Shown: piece by piece, positions 54,486-64,000 of the stretch
Layout of the letters: each line of letters begins with the position of its first letter
Position numbering within the stretch: position 1 is the first letter of the stretch
Source of the DNA: Moniliella sp. 'wahieum'
Lineage: Eukaryota; Basidiomycota; Moniliellomycetes; Moniliellales; Moniliellaceae
DNA length: 64,000 nt
Direction: 5' to 3'
Assembly: GCA_003971905.1 (NCBI GenBank)
Contig: RSEE01000011.1
Coordinates: 558,001 to 622,000 of the forward strand
Program-made: the position numbers and the translations under genes
Notes under the pieces: model-generated
Told to the model about the DNA's origin: nothing
Database searches by the model: none
What the model saw: only the letters and a program-made list of their open reading frames with translations

Positions 54486-56274
54486 ATGTCGTCGTCCCCG
54501 ACCTCGTCCAGCCACGCCCCGGCTTCGTCCACACCGTCGGCGAGCCGATAAGGGAAAAGGTAAGGGTAAACAGGTTACCAAGGTCAACCCTCCTCCGAAG
54601 GATCCTAAGAAACCTACCGAGCCACCCTCGGCGCCGCTGGACCCCCAGGCACAAGCCGGAAGGAGCCAAGGCCGCGGCTAAGAAGGAGAAGTTGCGTCTT
54701 AAGAGAGAGGAAATCAAGAAGGCCAAAAAGGCCTCCAAAGATGCGCCTGAGGCCAGAAGGGGGCTACCTCAACCGAACTGAAGCCTTCAGAGAAGGAGGT
54801 CGAGACCGAGGAGGACAAAGCCAAACCCAAGAAGAAACAGCGGACGAGGAAAAAGAAGGAGGACGGGGGTCCAGCTACCAAGCATGAGCGTAAGCCCCGT
54901 CTCAAGGTTGTCGTGCGACATTTGCCGGCAGCATTGCCCGAGAAAGTTTTCTGGGCGAGCATCCTACCCTGGGTGCGTACCGCTGCCCAAGTAGATGCGG
55001 CCAAGAAGGTACTTGCAGGAGACGTTGTCGAGGCAACTGATGTGCCTGCAGTTTCCCCCTCTGTTCCCGCTACCAATGATACTGAGGCTAGCCCTTCTTC
55101 CGTCGAAGAGGCGAATTCAGCGCTCCCAAGCCTCAACATAAACCGATCGAGCCCTCTCTTCTTGCAGCGAGGGAGGCCGCGCACAGACTCTGACATCGAC
55201 TTTTTGAATGTTACGGCCAAGTGGATCAGTTATGTGCAAGGCAAGCAACGTGCTACGTACGTCCCCCCATTCTCTTCTGTCTCCGCCTCACAGACAGGCA
55301 GCTAATAATACTTATCACAGGGGAAGCGCCAAGCCCACCATCCCTCTCGAGCCTACATCAGTTTCGTCTCGGATGAAGCGCTGGGTGCGTTTGTGGGTGC
55401 ATTCCAAGGCCACACGTTTAGGGACAGCACCAGGAACACGACCAGTGTTACCCAGATCGAGTCTGCCCCTCATCAGAAAGTGCCAGAGCCTCAAGGGGAG
55501 CGAGAGAAAGCGTGGAGGCCCAGAGGGTGGGAACGATTGAGCACGATCGGAGTACATTGCTTTCCTTGACCTCTTGAAGGAAAGGAGGAGGAAGCCACAG
55601 CCGAAGAAGAGACGAAGGCCGCTCCCTTTCGGATGCGCAGCTGACCGCGTCCTTACTGGCAGCTACCGAGGCAAAGGCCAAGAAGCCCGCCTTGCACAAG
55701 AGGCCATGGCCCGCTTACGCCGCTTTTGGAGCATCTGAGGATGCAGCGGGAGAAAACGCAGAAGGGGCGGGGGATAAGGGTAAAGAGAAGCTGGATCAGA
55801 GCAAGCCAAGCCTGAGGCTGCCAAGGAAGAAAAAAGGAGAAGGATAGCGAAGTGAAAAAGGACAAGGGGAAAGAGAAGGAGAACCTCAAGGAAAAACCCA
55901 AGGAAAAACCCAAGGAAAAATCAAGGAAAAACCTAAAGAGAAACCCACGGAGAAGCCCAAGAGAAAGCCATGGAGAAGCCCAAGAGAAGAAGACCAAAGG
56001 AGGCGAGAAGGAGAATGGGCTCTCCCACTCCCCCTCCCAAAGGAGGAAAGAAGAAGTCTCCCTCTGGCCCATCCACAGCCCTTCGAACTCCCCGCCAGCG
56101 GGTAAGATATCGATCCTCAAACGTCCCCCCCTCCCCCCGAAAGGGTCTGCTTCAACCTCTGGCCCCAACTCTGCTACGGCTTCCGCTCAAGCATCCGCTC
56201 AAGCATCCGCTCCAGATAAAAAGGACAGGCCAAAAGAAGCCACCTTACAAGAAGAACCAGCAGGACCGAGCTAG
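54486..56274 (+). CDS. UPF3: Upf3/Smg4 nonsense-mediated decay factor
   Basis: Upf3 links the exon-junction or ribosome signal to Upf2 in nonsense-mediated mRNA decay. After a basic N-terminus the Smg4/Upf3 RNP-like domain begins RLKVVVRHLPAALPEKVFWA near 54905-54960, the family signature. A low-complexity insert of about 60 residues follows, then WISYVQGKQRA and, after an intron of about 60 bases (55259-55320), SRAYISFVSDEALGAFVGAF near 55345 and FAPHQKVP-like sequence. The C-terminal half is a lysine/glutamate-rich low-complexity tail with tandem EKPKEKPK units, consistent with fungal Upf3. The start is the ATG at 54486 (MSSSPTSSSHAPASSTPS). Frame breaks lie near 54550, 54655, 54775, 55640 and 55840. 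Confidence 0.85.
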
Positions 56275-57904
56275 CCCCTCGCATTTAGCTTCTCTTTCCC
56301 AATTGCTTCTCTGTGTCCCGGGGCACACGTCGCAGTGACAAGGATATGTGCTCTTTCTTGCGGAGCACGGAGTGACTCGCTCAGTTGGCCGTGGTTGCCT
56401 GACGCATTGTGGCCCACCTCAATCACTGTCACATGTTTCTCATGTATGTCATACGCTGGCAAACCGGCCTTCCGTTGCGCCCAAGAACTGCAAACTGCAG
56501 AATGTGCTACGCCCTTGTTGAGCATTTTTGAACGTCTGACATTACAGGTGACGTTTGATGGCTGTCACTTGCGTTCTCCGGCATTGTGCTGCACACACTT
56601 CGTCGGTCTACCGACACATTGCGTCCTTCACATTGTAGAAAACTGTCACTATCAACATTGGGATCGGCGTACACCCTCCCACGGGACAGGGCCACTCTAT
56701 CCAGCCTGATGACCACCACCTAAACTGATAGGCATAGCAATCGGGATACACAAACTGTCTGAGCCAGAGAAGGTCACTGAGGTCAATATTCGATAGTAGA
56801 TATGTGTAGGCAATATCGAACTGCATTAACCGTTGGCACTTAGCTTGATCGGTTCACCCCCCGTAATATACGCTTTTTGTTTGTTCTGGAGAGAAGTAAC
56901 TAGTAGACCCCGAAGAGATCTTGAACATTTACCATGATATCATGATAGGTCTCACCCGTTTAGTAGACAGTCCGGCTCGTCACCACGTTTCGTCCTCTTG
57001 ACTATAGGCGTGCGAGCCCGCGGCGTCCAGTATGCACAACTTGTCATATTCTCGCTCTATCTGTTCTGAGAGTGTGGACACCGCCTGCCGGGTTGAACGT
57101 TTTGAACGTTGACCACGCAATGTTTGCGGATTTCCTTCGTTCATGCAGATCCATCGACCCCTCCTTGGTGCGCGGTGCGCGTATACGGAATTGACCACCG
57201 AGAGACTAGTGCACTACGCAGCACGTGTACCCGGTGTCCACCGTCCACCATATCTTTTTGTGGCCACATCATGCCTGTCCGTCCGGTCATTTACCATCAT
57301 GTGGTTTGGCGTCTTCAGCGCGAACAACAGAAATGCATGGATATACGTGCGCGCCGCCAGCATCAACTGCGTCAACGTACTTATTACTTCTCTCACTATC
57401 AATCCCCGTGAGTTTAGCTACGTTGGCTCTCAGATCCCACGGCGCACATTCGCACGAATTCATACCTAGGGCCTATATGGGGGCGGCGTTGCTAACCCGT
57501 ATAGTGACTAGGGCGTGACGCGAGCTAGTGACGCGTGACGGCAAACCTTTTGCTTGACGTTAAAGACTAAACTCACTGAAATCACTTGCACGACGATCCA
57601 AAAATGCCGATCCCCCAGCAGAGGGCCCAGTGTCTGCACTCTTTCCCAGGGGTAAGATGCTCACAAAACACTGCCCCTACGCTATACATGTCTGGGGGGT
57701 GACACAGGCACAAGGGCAGAGGAAATGCTTGTGGGCTGACAGGAACGACACTGCCGGATGCTGCCTATTCCCGCGCGCAAGCAGCTCGCGCTCGCGCTGC
57801 GATCAGACAAGGGGCATACAAGCGGCCGCGGGTCAGAGAGGGACAAAAGTGTTGTCCCTGCCTTCTTCCAACCTCCACACCTCCCACCGTTTACCGATCT
57901 AAAG
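56275..57904. other. 1.6 kb intergenic region, no recognised gene
   Basis: Open frames here are short and without motifs. An AACGTT pair is at 57091-57113, and ACTAGT/ACGCGT sites lie near 56898 and 57500-57540. The last 100 bases are the probable leader of the GMC oxidoreductase gene. Confidence 0.45.
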
Positions 57905-60062
57905 ATGAAGACCCAATCCTCCCGCACACGCAGCCGGACGCTGCTTCGTGCAGCTCTCCTCGCTGGCGCTGTATCGAGCGCCGCGCCCATGCGCCCTTGA
58001 TTGAGCGCCGTCATGTCAACCGTGCCGCGGGTGCACCAGCTGGTATCTCGAGCAACCCCCAGTCCTTTGACGGACAGACGTTCGACTATGTCATGTCGGA
58101 GGCGGCAATGCCGCCTCGTGGTGGCTTCGCTTGAGTGAACAGGCCAACCTTACGGTCGCCGTCATTGAGGCCGGGCCTAGAGGAGAAGGCGAGCCCAGCA
58201 TCACCACGCCAGCTGCGAACGTACGTTCTTTTATTTCGCCATCGCTTGCAACATCCTGGCTACCTAACATCAACTCTGCAGCTTACAACTCCTCCGTTGG
58301 TACCGACATGGACTGGTCCTACAACTACGACAGCTCAAGCCAGTTGATGAACCGTCAGCCCTTGGCCCCGGGGTAAGACCCTGGGTGGGTCCAGTGCGAT
58401 AAATGGGCTGTACCTTGTACGCCAGCCCGAGGTTGAGCAGGACAGTTGGGCGAACCTCATTGCGAATGGTACGGAGACCCAACATTTGGGCTTGGGACAA
58501 CGTGCTTAACGCTATGAAGCGGAGCGAGACCTACACCCCTGTTGACGACGCTGCTGAGAGCATCATTGCCGCTGGTGCTGGCTCGGCGGCATCGTCGAAA
58601 AAAAGTTTGGTCCCTTATACGTCCTCCAACCACGGTACCTCGGGCCCGATCCATCACAGCTACCCCGGCTACTCGTACGAAGATGGGTGCGTTCTCGAGT
58701 CGGCGGCAATCGCGACGGGCCTCGACATCAACCAGGATGCTTACGGTGGCAACAACTCTGGTCCGTTCCTGTCCATTTCGTCGATCAACCCTGGCAACTG
58801 GACCCGTTCATTTGCCCGACAAGGTTACCTCGATCTGTCGTCTACCGAAGCAACTTGCATGTTCTCACAGGGTTACAGGCAACCAAGATCAACTTTGACA
58901 CCAGCAACCCCCCAAAGGCTGTGGGGGTTAGCTTTGCTGCCTCCCCAACCGGTTCCACCTACACAGTCACGGCCAAGAACGAGGTCATCATCTCGGCTGG
59001 AGTTATTGGCTCTCCCCAGTTGCTCCAGTGTCGGGTGTGGGTGACAGCTCAGTGCTGAACCCCTTGGGGATCAAACAAGTGGCTAATGTGCCGGGTGTAG
59101 GATTCAACCTACAGGACCACCTGTCTACATCCGTCAAGTTTTCTCCCGTAGTCAACACTACCATTGCCCCTGCTCAAGTGACGGGCAATGCGACGGTGGA
59201 CAGTTATGTCAACTCAGCTACGGCTTACATCCCCCTCAGCAAGATTCTGGGTAACAATTCTCAACCCTTCATTGATGGTTACAAGCCACATTTCCAACTA
59301 TGTGGGCCTACGATGCCCCCCGATACGGTCAAGGCAGGGTTTAATGCGACAAGCTACGAATTGGCGTACAACATGTACCCCAAAGACGTTCCCGCTGTCG
59401 AGATTCTCCTGGGTAACACCTATGGCAACATCCTCGTTGAGTGTGGTCTTCAGCACCCTGTTTCCCGTGGCAGCGTCAAGATCAACCCACCTCGGCGTTT
59501 GACAAGCCTCAGGTGGACCCGGGCTATTTGCTGCACGAGGAGGATGTGACGATCATGCGTGAAGGGCCGTATGGCCCGCAAGGTTGGTTCCACGCCTCCC
59601 CTGAGCACTTTGCTGGTACCGAGGTGTCGCCCGGCGCCACAGTCCAGTCCTCGGCTGACTGGAACACCTACGTGGCCAACACTCGTCCGGTACCGAGTAC
59701 CACCCTTCGTCCTCTGCTCTATGCTTCCCCTTGAGCTGGGAGGCGTTGTGGATTCCGAGTTTAACGTGTACAACACACTCAGAACCTGCGCGTCATTGAC
59801 TCATCCGTGCCCCCGCTTTCCATGTCCCAACACCTCATGACCATCACGTATGGCTTGGGCGAAATTGGGGCTGACCTCATCAAGGCCAAGGCCAACGGTG
59901 TCAACTACGGTGTCACCACCAACACCTCTTCTTCCGCACCCCATCTCCTCCACCTCTGGAGGGAGTACGGCAGCCAAACCAAAGTCTAGTGACGGGTCGC
60001 ACCTCATGACCTCAGTGATGGGAATGCTCGTTGCTGCGGTGGCTGGTGCAAGCTTGTTCTGA
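57905..60062 (+). CDS. GMC oxidoreductase, secreted and probably GPI-anchored
   Basis: This is a flavin-dependent glucose-methanol-choline family enzyme, probably an aryl-alcohol or related sugar/alcohol oxidase acting outside the cell. The start, MKTQSSRTRSRTLLRAALLA followed by a short hydrophobic run, resembles a signal peptide. The FAD-binding loop is recognisable after correcting one base near 58092 (DYV(I)VGGGNAG) and continues VASRLSEQANLTVAVIEAGP. The KTLGGSSAING loop is near 58380; NPLGIKQVANVPGVGFNLQD near 59060 is the second GMC signature; GGVVDSEFNVYNT and LRVIDSSVPPLSMSQHLMTI near 59745-59845 end the fold. The tail, STSGGSTAAKPKSSDG then MTSVMGMLVAAVAGASLF, is what a GPI signal looks like. 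The exact oxidised substrate is unknown. At least one intron lies near 58221-58281. Multiple frame breaks are present. Confidence 0.88.
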
Positions 60063-60424
60063 TCCCTTCATATCTGCCCTCATGGTAGTTTTTACCCTTT
60101 CAGTCACGCTCAAATACCGCATTCACGATCCCTGCCTATTACGTCTGCTCTCTCTTCACGCCTAGTTGTGGAAACCCGGGCGGCATTTATCGTCGTGGAC
60201 GCCATTTCCCATGGGCGTCTGACCTTTCGCTTGTTCCACTATACACCCTCCTCTTTCATGCCTCTCCCCCTTTTCCGTTGGACACTTTTTTAGTTATTCA
60301 GTTGCTTTTTCTCCCTCAAGTGTTTCTTCAAAGAATTTATCGTCTGCCGGTGTGCTGCCTACTGAGATCAATCAGAGCTCTGAAGTAGCTTTTGCAGAAC
60401 TCAGTTTATAAAAACTGAGCCAAT

Positions 60425-60930
60425 TGACTCTCCGCCATTCTATCCACCCCGTGCCTCTCCGGCTCTCTGACAAGCAGGTTCAGGTCGGTCTCCATCCGCA
60501 CGCTGTGCTGCTCCACGCGCAGCATGTGCAAGTGCGGCGTCTTGTCCTCGCTGGAGCACATCATGGCTTGCGCCCACACCCAGGCCAAGTTTATCGGGTT
60601 GCACGAGGCAGTACGGGAGCCATTGTCGATTATCCAGCTCGTGCGCTCCATCCCCGACACCCACGTCCTCATGGAACCTGCTGTGGAGGAAGAGGATGGG
60701 TCGAGGCACGGGCGGAAGGCGCTGCGCACCAACTACTGCGTGATGGGGCCCGGAGCAATCGGAGTATCAGGAATGGAGGTGGACCACTTGCTGCGCGACA
60801 CGGGATCGTAGGAGGCGCAGAGCGCGTCCCGGAGGGTGGTGCAGGAGAGCACCGCAACGCCTTTGGAACGCCGAGAGAAGGAGCTGCTTCGGCTGCTGGA
60901 ACAACAGAATGCGACAAGAACGCCAAGTAA
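60425..60930 (+). mobile_element. Possible retroelement 3' remnant
   Basis: One frame reads SMCKCGVLSSLEHIMACAHT and then FIGLHEAVREPLSIIQLVRS. A C-x-C-x6-EHI-x3-C knuckle with this spacing occurs at the end of reverse transcriptases of some basidiomycete LINE elements. No reverse transcriptase or RNase H domain lies upstream, so it would be a 5'-truncated scrap. The assignment is weak. Confidence 0.3.
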
Positions 60931-61117
60931 TACCACTGGGATGCACCCACAAGAGAATAGCCTTCCTAAGGCCTAAAAGCCAGTCGAGGGTGATCTGACA
61001 GGTGACATCGGGTTACATCGGGTTACATGGTTACATCGGGTTACCGATTAGCGGTTAGCGCTTAGCGGTTATTTTGTTGGAGTATGGTGGCATGTGGCAC
61101 CACTTGGTGTGATGGCT

Positions 61118-61137
61118 TGAAGCTTGAAGCTTGAAGT
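61118..61137. repeat. AAGCTTG heptamer repeat
   Basis: Two AAGCTT palindromes at seven-base spacing (gaagcttgaagcttgaag). Other copies are near 61795 and 62889-62935. Confidence 0.8.
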
Positions 61138-61965
61138 ATCAGTCTGTCGTCTGAGACCTGGAGTCCTGAGGCCTGGGCCTGAGGCCGGGGCTAAGCTGCG
61201 GAACCCTTGAAAAAACAGGAGAGAGAAAACAACGGAACTCCCACGCCTGAGGAGGAACTGAAGGGACATTAACCAAATCACGAGCCATCTGCACAGTGCA
61301 ATCGTCCATAGTTTTTGTGTTGACATCCGTCCTAGGACACCGCGCGGACACTGAGTCACGTGAGTCAGTTTTCATTCCTTCCAAGCTCGCATCAGTCTTC
61401 TGGACGATTCAGTCACAGAAGCTCCTGCGTCCAATACGACGTTCAATCTCAGCTGAGGGCTCACATCCTATGGCAGTGGCGAGGCCGACAGCTTGGTGGC
61501 GTAGCTACTTCTCAGTTAAACGTGTTAAACGTTAACGCGTAACGGACAACGGCGGTTCTGGCTCTCACTGGTGTGAGATATTTATCGCGCTTAAGCTTAT
61601 CCATTGATCGCCCGTTAGTGCTTCGCTCTAGCCCCCATTCTTTCAGTTATGTGCAATGTGTGCATTATGGTCAAAGCTGCAACAAAATCGTGTTTGCTGC
61701 TTGCCGGCATCTCGGGCATTCGGCTGGCACACCCGTTCCTTTTCAGGCACTCTGAGCCCCTTTTTGTGGGGGTTTCATTCGTAAGGGCTTCAAGCTTCAA
61801 GAAGCTTCAGCGCTTCAGTGCTTCAGCGTCAACTAGCAACTAGAGATCCCGTTCCGACTCAAAAGTGTTAAAAAAGAGAGGAGCTGCTGTCTTGTCACAT
61901 GTCACGTAGAGTTCGCGGACTATAATCATGCATGCGTCATGTATATATCATGCGGCATTGAGTCC

Positions 61966-61989
61966 CGTAACGCGTAACGCGTAACGCGG
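61966..61989. repeat. ACGCGTA heptamer repeat
   Basis: Two complete ACGCGT palindromes and a diverged third at exact seven-base spacing (cgtaacgcgtaacgcgtaac). Confidence 0.85.
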
Positions 61990-62253
61990 AAGGGAACGAT
62001 CCGCGGACAGGAAGATGTGGGAGAAGAAACTGAATCGGACCACCGAGGCGCTCAGTGCCAAGAAAAACAAAGGGTAGATGTCACAGTCGGGGCTAGGGCG
62101 AGGGAGGCCAGCCAGAGTCGGAACTAGAGGTCAAGGGATGTCAGCAATCGTTCGTGGGGAGGAAGCAAGAGCAGAGGACACGGTGCGAAGCTGAAGAACA
62201 GGGACTAGGGAAGGGGCGAGACGCTCGGGACGAAGGAAATAGAAATAGGAGCG

Positions 62254-62341
62254 AAGTCACTAGTCACTAATAGGCGCTAGTCACTACTCTATATAGTCAC
62301 TAGTCAGCGAGTCAGCGCTAGCCAGCGCAGTCAGCGCTCAG
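62254..62341. repeat. ACTAGTC / AGCGCT mixed array
   Basis: The array starts gtcactagtcactaataggc with ACTAGTC-type units and ends agtcagcgctagccagcgca with gtcagcgc units. It mixes two palindrome types, as at 47588-47634. Confidence 0.8.
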
Positions 62342-62669
62342 GCAAACGATGACAGTAGATATCACATACATCAGCGTATCACAGAGAAGATCTTCTGATT
62401 TTTATACATCCGTCCATCTGTCGTGTTCCCATCGCAGGGCGCTTCATCTCCCTTTTGAATCCATATCATTGACAGAGCTTAAGGCTGGGACAGGGGGAAC
62501 GATACGTCTAAACCGAACCGTTCATCTTGCGGGGGTTACTTGAAAGCGCCACTAAGGTCCTATAACGCAGACCCCCTTTTTCTTTACGTCATGCTTACCT
62601 ATTTGTTTGCGCGGGCGGAATGCGCACCCCACCCCCGCGTGCTCAGCCATGCACATGGGTGATAAAATT

Positions 62670-62830
62670 CCTCCAGCGTGGAACAGTGGAACGGTGGCTA
62701 AGGTGGCGACGGGGAACGGTGGCTACGGTGGCGAAGGTGGACCGGTGGCTAAGGTGGCGACGGTGCACCAAGCACCAAGCTGGGGCGAAGCCCCAGCTGA
62801 CCGGGCCGTAGGCCCGGTGGTCTTCTAGTT
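62670..62830 (+). repeat. Twin-hairpin dispersed repeat, copy C (best preserved)
   Basis: A ctccagcgtggaacagtgga start leads into three or four ggtggctaaggtggcgac units. Hairpin 1 at 62778-62798 is perfect, with a 9-base stem (agctggggc) and loop gaa. Hairpin 2 at 62800-62818 is perfect, with an 8-base stem (accgggcc) and loop gta. The end ggtggtcttctagtta is shared with copies A and B. Confidence 0.88.
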
Positions 62831-63238
62831 AATCATTAATCATTCCGTTCCGAGTAGATTCTGCCGTTGTCATTGCAGGGCACAACATGCTTCAAGTGAA
62901 GCTTCAGCGCCTTCAGCTTCAAGCTTGAAGCTTGATATATCAGGTCATCGATCACCGGCACCCCACATGCTCGTCTCTCCATGGGGATTACCGGCCTTAC
63001 CAGTTACCGGTTATTCTTGTACTATCTATCGTCCCACCAAGTTCTCTCCATCTCATTCAGGACATGATGTATGATGTATGATGATCGATGATCGCTGACA
63101 TAGGACAGGGGACATGTGACGTGCGGGGCACGAAGAGGACGTCCACTTGCAAAAACCTAGAATACCAACCACCATTAATATAGTAGGACCAAATTAAAGC
63201 CGTGCCCTCTATGAAGTCCCCCTAGTCCTAGCCATTCC

Positions 63239-63265
63239 GTACATGTGACATGTGTGACATGAGCA
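63239..63265. repeat. ACATGTG short repeat
   Basis: Two ACATGT palindromes about eight bases apart (gtacatgtgacatgtgtgac), then a diverged acatgagcatgc. Confidence 0.75.
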
Positions 63266-63487
63266 TGCGAGCCCGCGGGGCCCCAACCACACTGGTCTCA
63301 GAAGCATGCAAGCCCCCATAATACTGTGAGGAGATTGTTCTCCTTAGGACCGGCACCGGGGGATCTGCATACTTAAGTAATAAACCTCTTCTTCATTTCC
63401 ATCGCTATCCATCTAAAGTTGTACCCGACATCAGCCGCACCACCTTCGCTCATTGTTACCAATATCGGCACTGGGGTTTTCCTGCAG

Positions 63488-64000
63488 ATGCTACGCCAAG
63501 TTCTATTACTGGCTCTTGCAGCCGTCCATCTCGTTCAAGCCATCCTTACCCTGAACCCGACCCGGTTCTTGGCTGGACTGGCGTTGAAACGCTCAATCTC
63601 CCCCGTGCAACCGGTCCAACGCCCGCACTGCAGACCAATGGTACCGGCCGTTGGGTCGAGGCGATCGCGAAGGCCAAGCAGGCCGTGGCCAAGCTCACCG
63701 ACGAAGAAAAGGTTTGGCTTGTGACAGGCACCGGGTGGTTGGCTGGCCAATGCTCTGGCAACATTTGGCCTCTCGAAAAGATCGGGTTTAAGGGCTTGTG
63801 TCTACAGGACGGACCTCTGGGTGTACGTGGAGCCGACTTGGTTACAGTTTGGCCCACAGGCATCACCACTGCTGCCCACATTCAGCTCGAATCTCACCCG
63901 TGCCCGCGGCGTTGGTATGGGCGAGGAGTTCCGTGCCAAAGGGGCCAATGTCCAACTGGGCCCCGGGATGAACATGCTACGTGCTCCAGAGATGGACGAA
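63488..64000 (+). CDS. GH3 beta-glucosidase, 5' part, cut by window edge
   Basis: The start is MLRQVLLLALAAVHLVQA, a clear secretion signal, at the ATG at 63488. After a frame break near 63545 the mature part reads WVEAIAKAKQAVAKLTDEEK and then WLVTGTGWLAGQCSGN and KGLCLQDGPLGVRGAD, which is the start of a fungal GH3 beta-glucosidase (about 860 residues in full). Near the edge it reads MGEEFRAKGANVQLGPGMNM, the conserved segment before the (beta/alpha)8 barrel's later strands. The catalytic aspartate lies beyond the window. It acts on beta-linked glucose oligomers such as cellobiose outside the cell. Another frame break falls near 63895. Confidence 0.92.

Larger units (their letters stand above)
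60931..63487. other. 2.5 kb repeat-rich intergenic region
   Basis: No gene is supported. It holds AGGCCT, AAGCTT, ACGCGT, ACTAGT, ACATGT and GGTTAC-type short repeats and copy C of the twin-hairpin element, listed separately. An atcgggttacatcgggttac cluster lies near 61007-61045. Confidence 0.5.

Noticed and set aside
61007-61070. atcgggttacatcggg units considered as telomere-like repeat
   Set aside because: Units are irregular and do not match TTAGGG, the usual basidiomycete telomere repeat.

Overview
The window looks like nuclear DNA of a filamentous or yeast-like basidiomycete fungus; I do not assign a genus. The reasons are GC-rich coding regions, short GT-AG introns of about 43 to 96 bases, and a gene set typical of Dikarya: plasma-membrane H+-ATPase, Atg9, a Hob3-type BAR protein, a MoaA-MoaC fusion, a Kre6/Skn1 glucan-synthesis protein, a CCG-motif tetraspanin, GMC oxidoreductase and a GH3 beta-glucosidase. 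Almost every recognised gene is interrupted by one-base frame breaks, often in homopolymers, while the protein sequence stays conserved on both sides. I read these mainly as base-calling errors in the assembly, so coding spans run from first to last recognisable codon across several frames.

Layout. 0.5-2.5 kb: PhoD-like phosphatase. 5.1-8.3 kb: H+-ATPase with a TATA box and a pyrimidine-rich leader. 8.9-12.0 kb: molybdenum-cofactor fusion enzyme. 12.3-13.2 kb: Use1-like SNARE. 13.4-14.2 kb (minus): 3' remnant of an aspartate aminotransferase. 14.8-17.8 kb: Atg9. 18.2-20.8 kb: vacuolar amino-acid transporter. 21.2-22.0 kb: BAR protein. 22.2-22.9 kb (minus): mitoribosomal mL41, divergent from a DDT/PHD chromatin protein at 23.2-26.7 kb. 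28.1-29.0 kb: NmrA-like protein. 30.0-31.9 kb: SNG1/DUF3533 membrane protein. 32.5-35.7 kb (minus): a small four-span protein and a tetraspanin. 38.2-39.0 kb: striatin N-terminal fragment. 40.6-42.4 kb: alpha/beta hydrolase. 42.4-48.5 kb: repeat-rich and gene-poor. 48.5-50.4 kb: Skn1/Kre6. 50.9-51.8 kb (minus): unknown membrane protein. 52.0-53.1 kb: RNA polymerase I subunit A34.5. 53.3-53.6 kb: small membrane protein. 53.8-54.3 kb (minus): mitoribosomal mL60, divergent from Upf3 at 54.5-56.3 kb. 57.9-60.1 kb: GMC oxidoreductase. 60.4-60.9 kb: possible retroelement scrap. 63.5 kb to the edge: GH3 beta-glucosidase.

The genes are mostly housekeeping (transport, trafficking, autophagy, ribosome, RNA decay, wall synthesis) plus secreted oxidoreductase and glycosidase functions; there is no obvious biosynthetic cluster. 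Two mitoribosomal genes each share a short bidirectional promoter with a nuclear-function gene.

The unexplained signal is between the genes. Intergenic DNA carries many small arrays whose units are mostly a 6-base palindrome beginning with A and ending with T (AAGCTT, ACTAGT, ATGCAT, ATCGAT, ACCGGT, ACGCGT, AGTACT, AACGTT, ACATGT, AGGCCT, AGCGCT) plus one or two spacer bases. There is also a dispersed element, seen three times, that ends in two adjacent hairpins with conserved stems, a foldback element at 45.1-45.5 kb, and GACATC/GATGTC-rich tracts that happen to be open.
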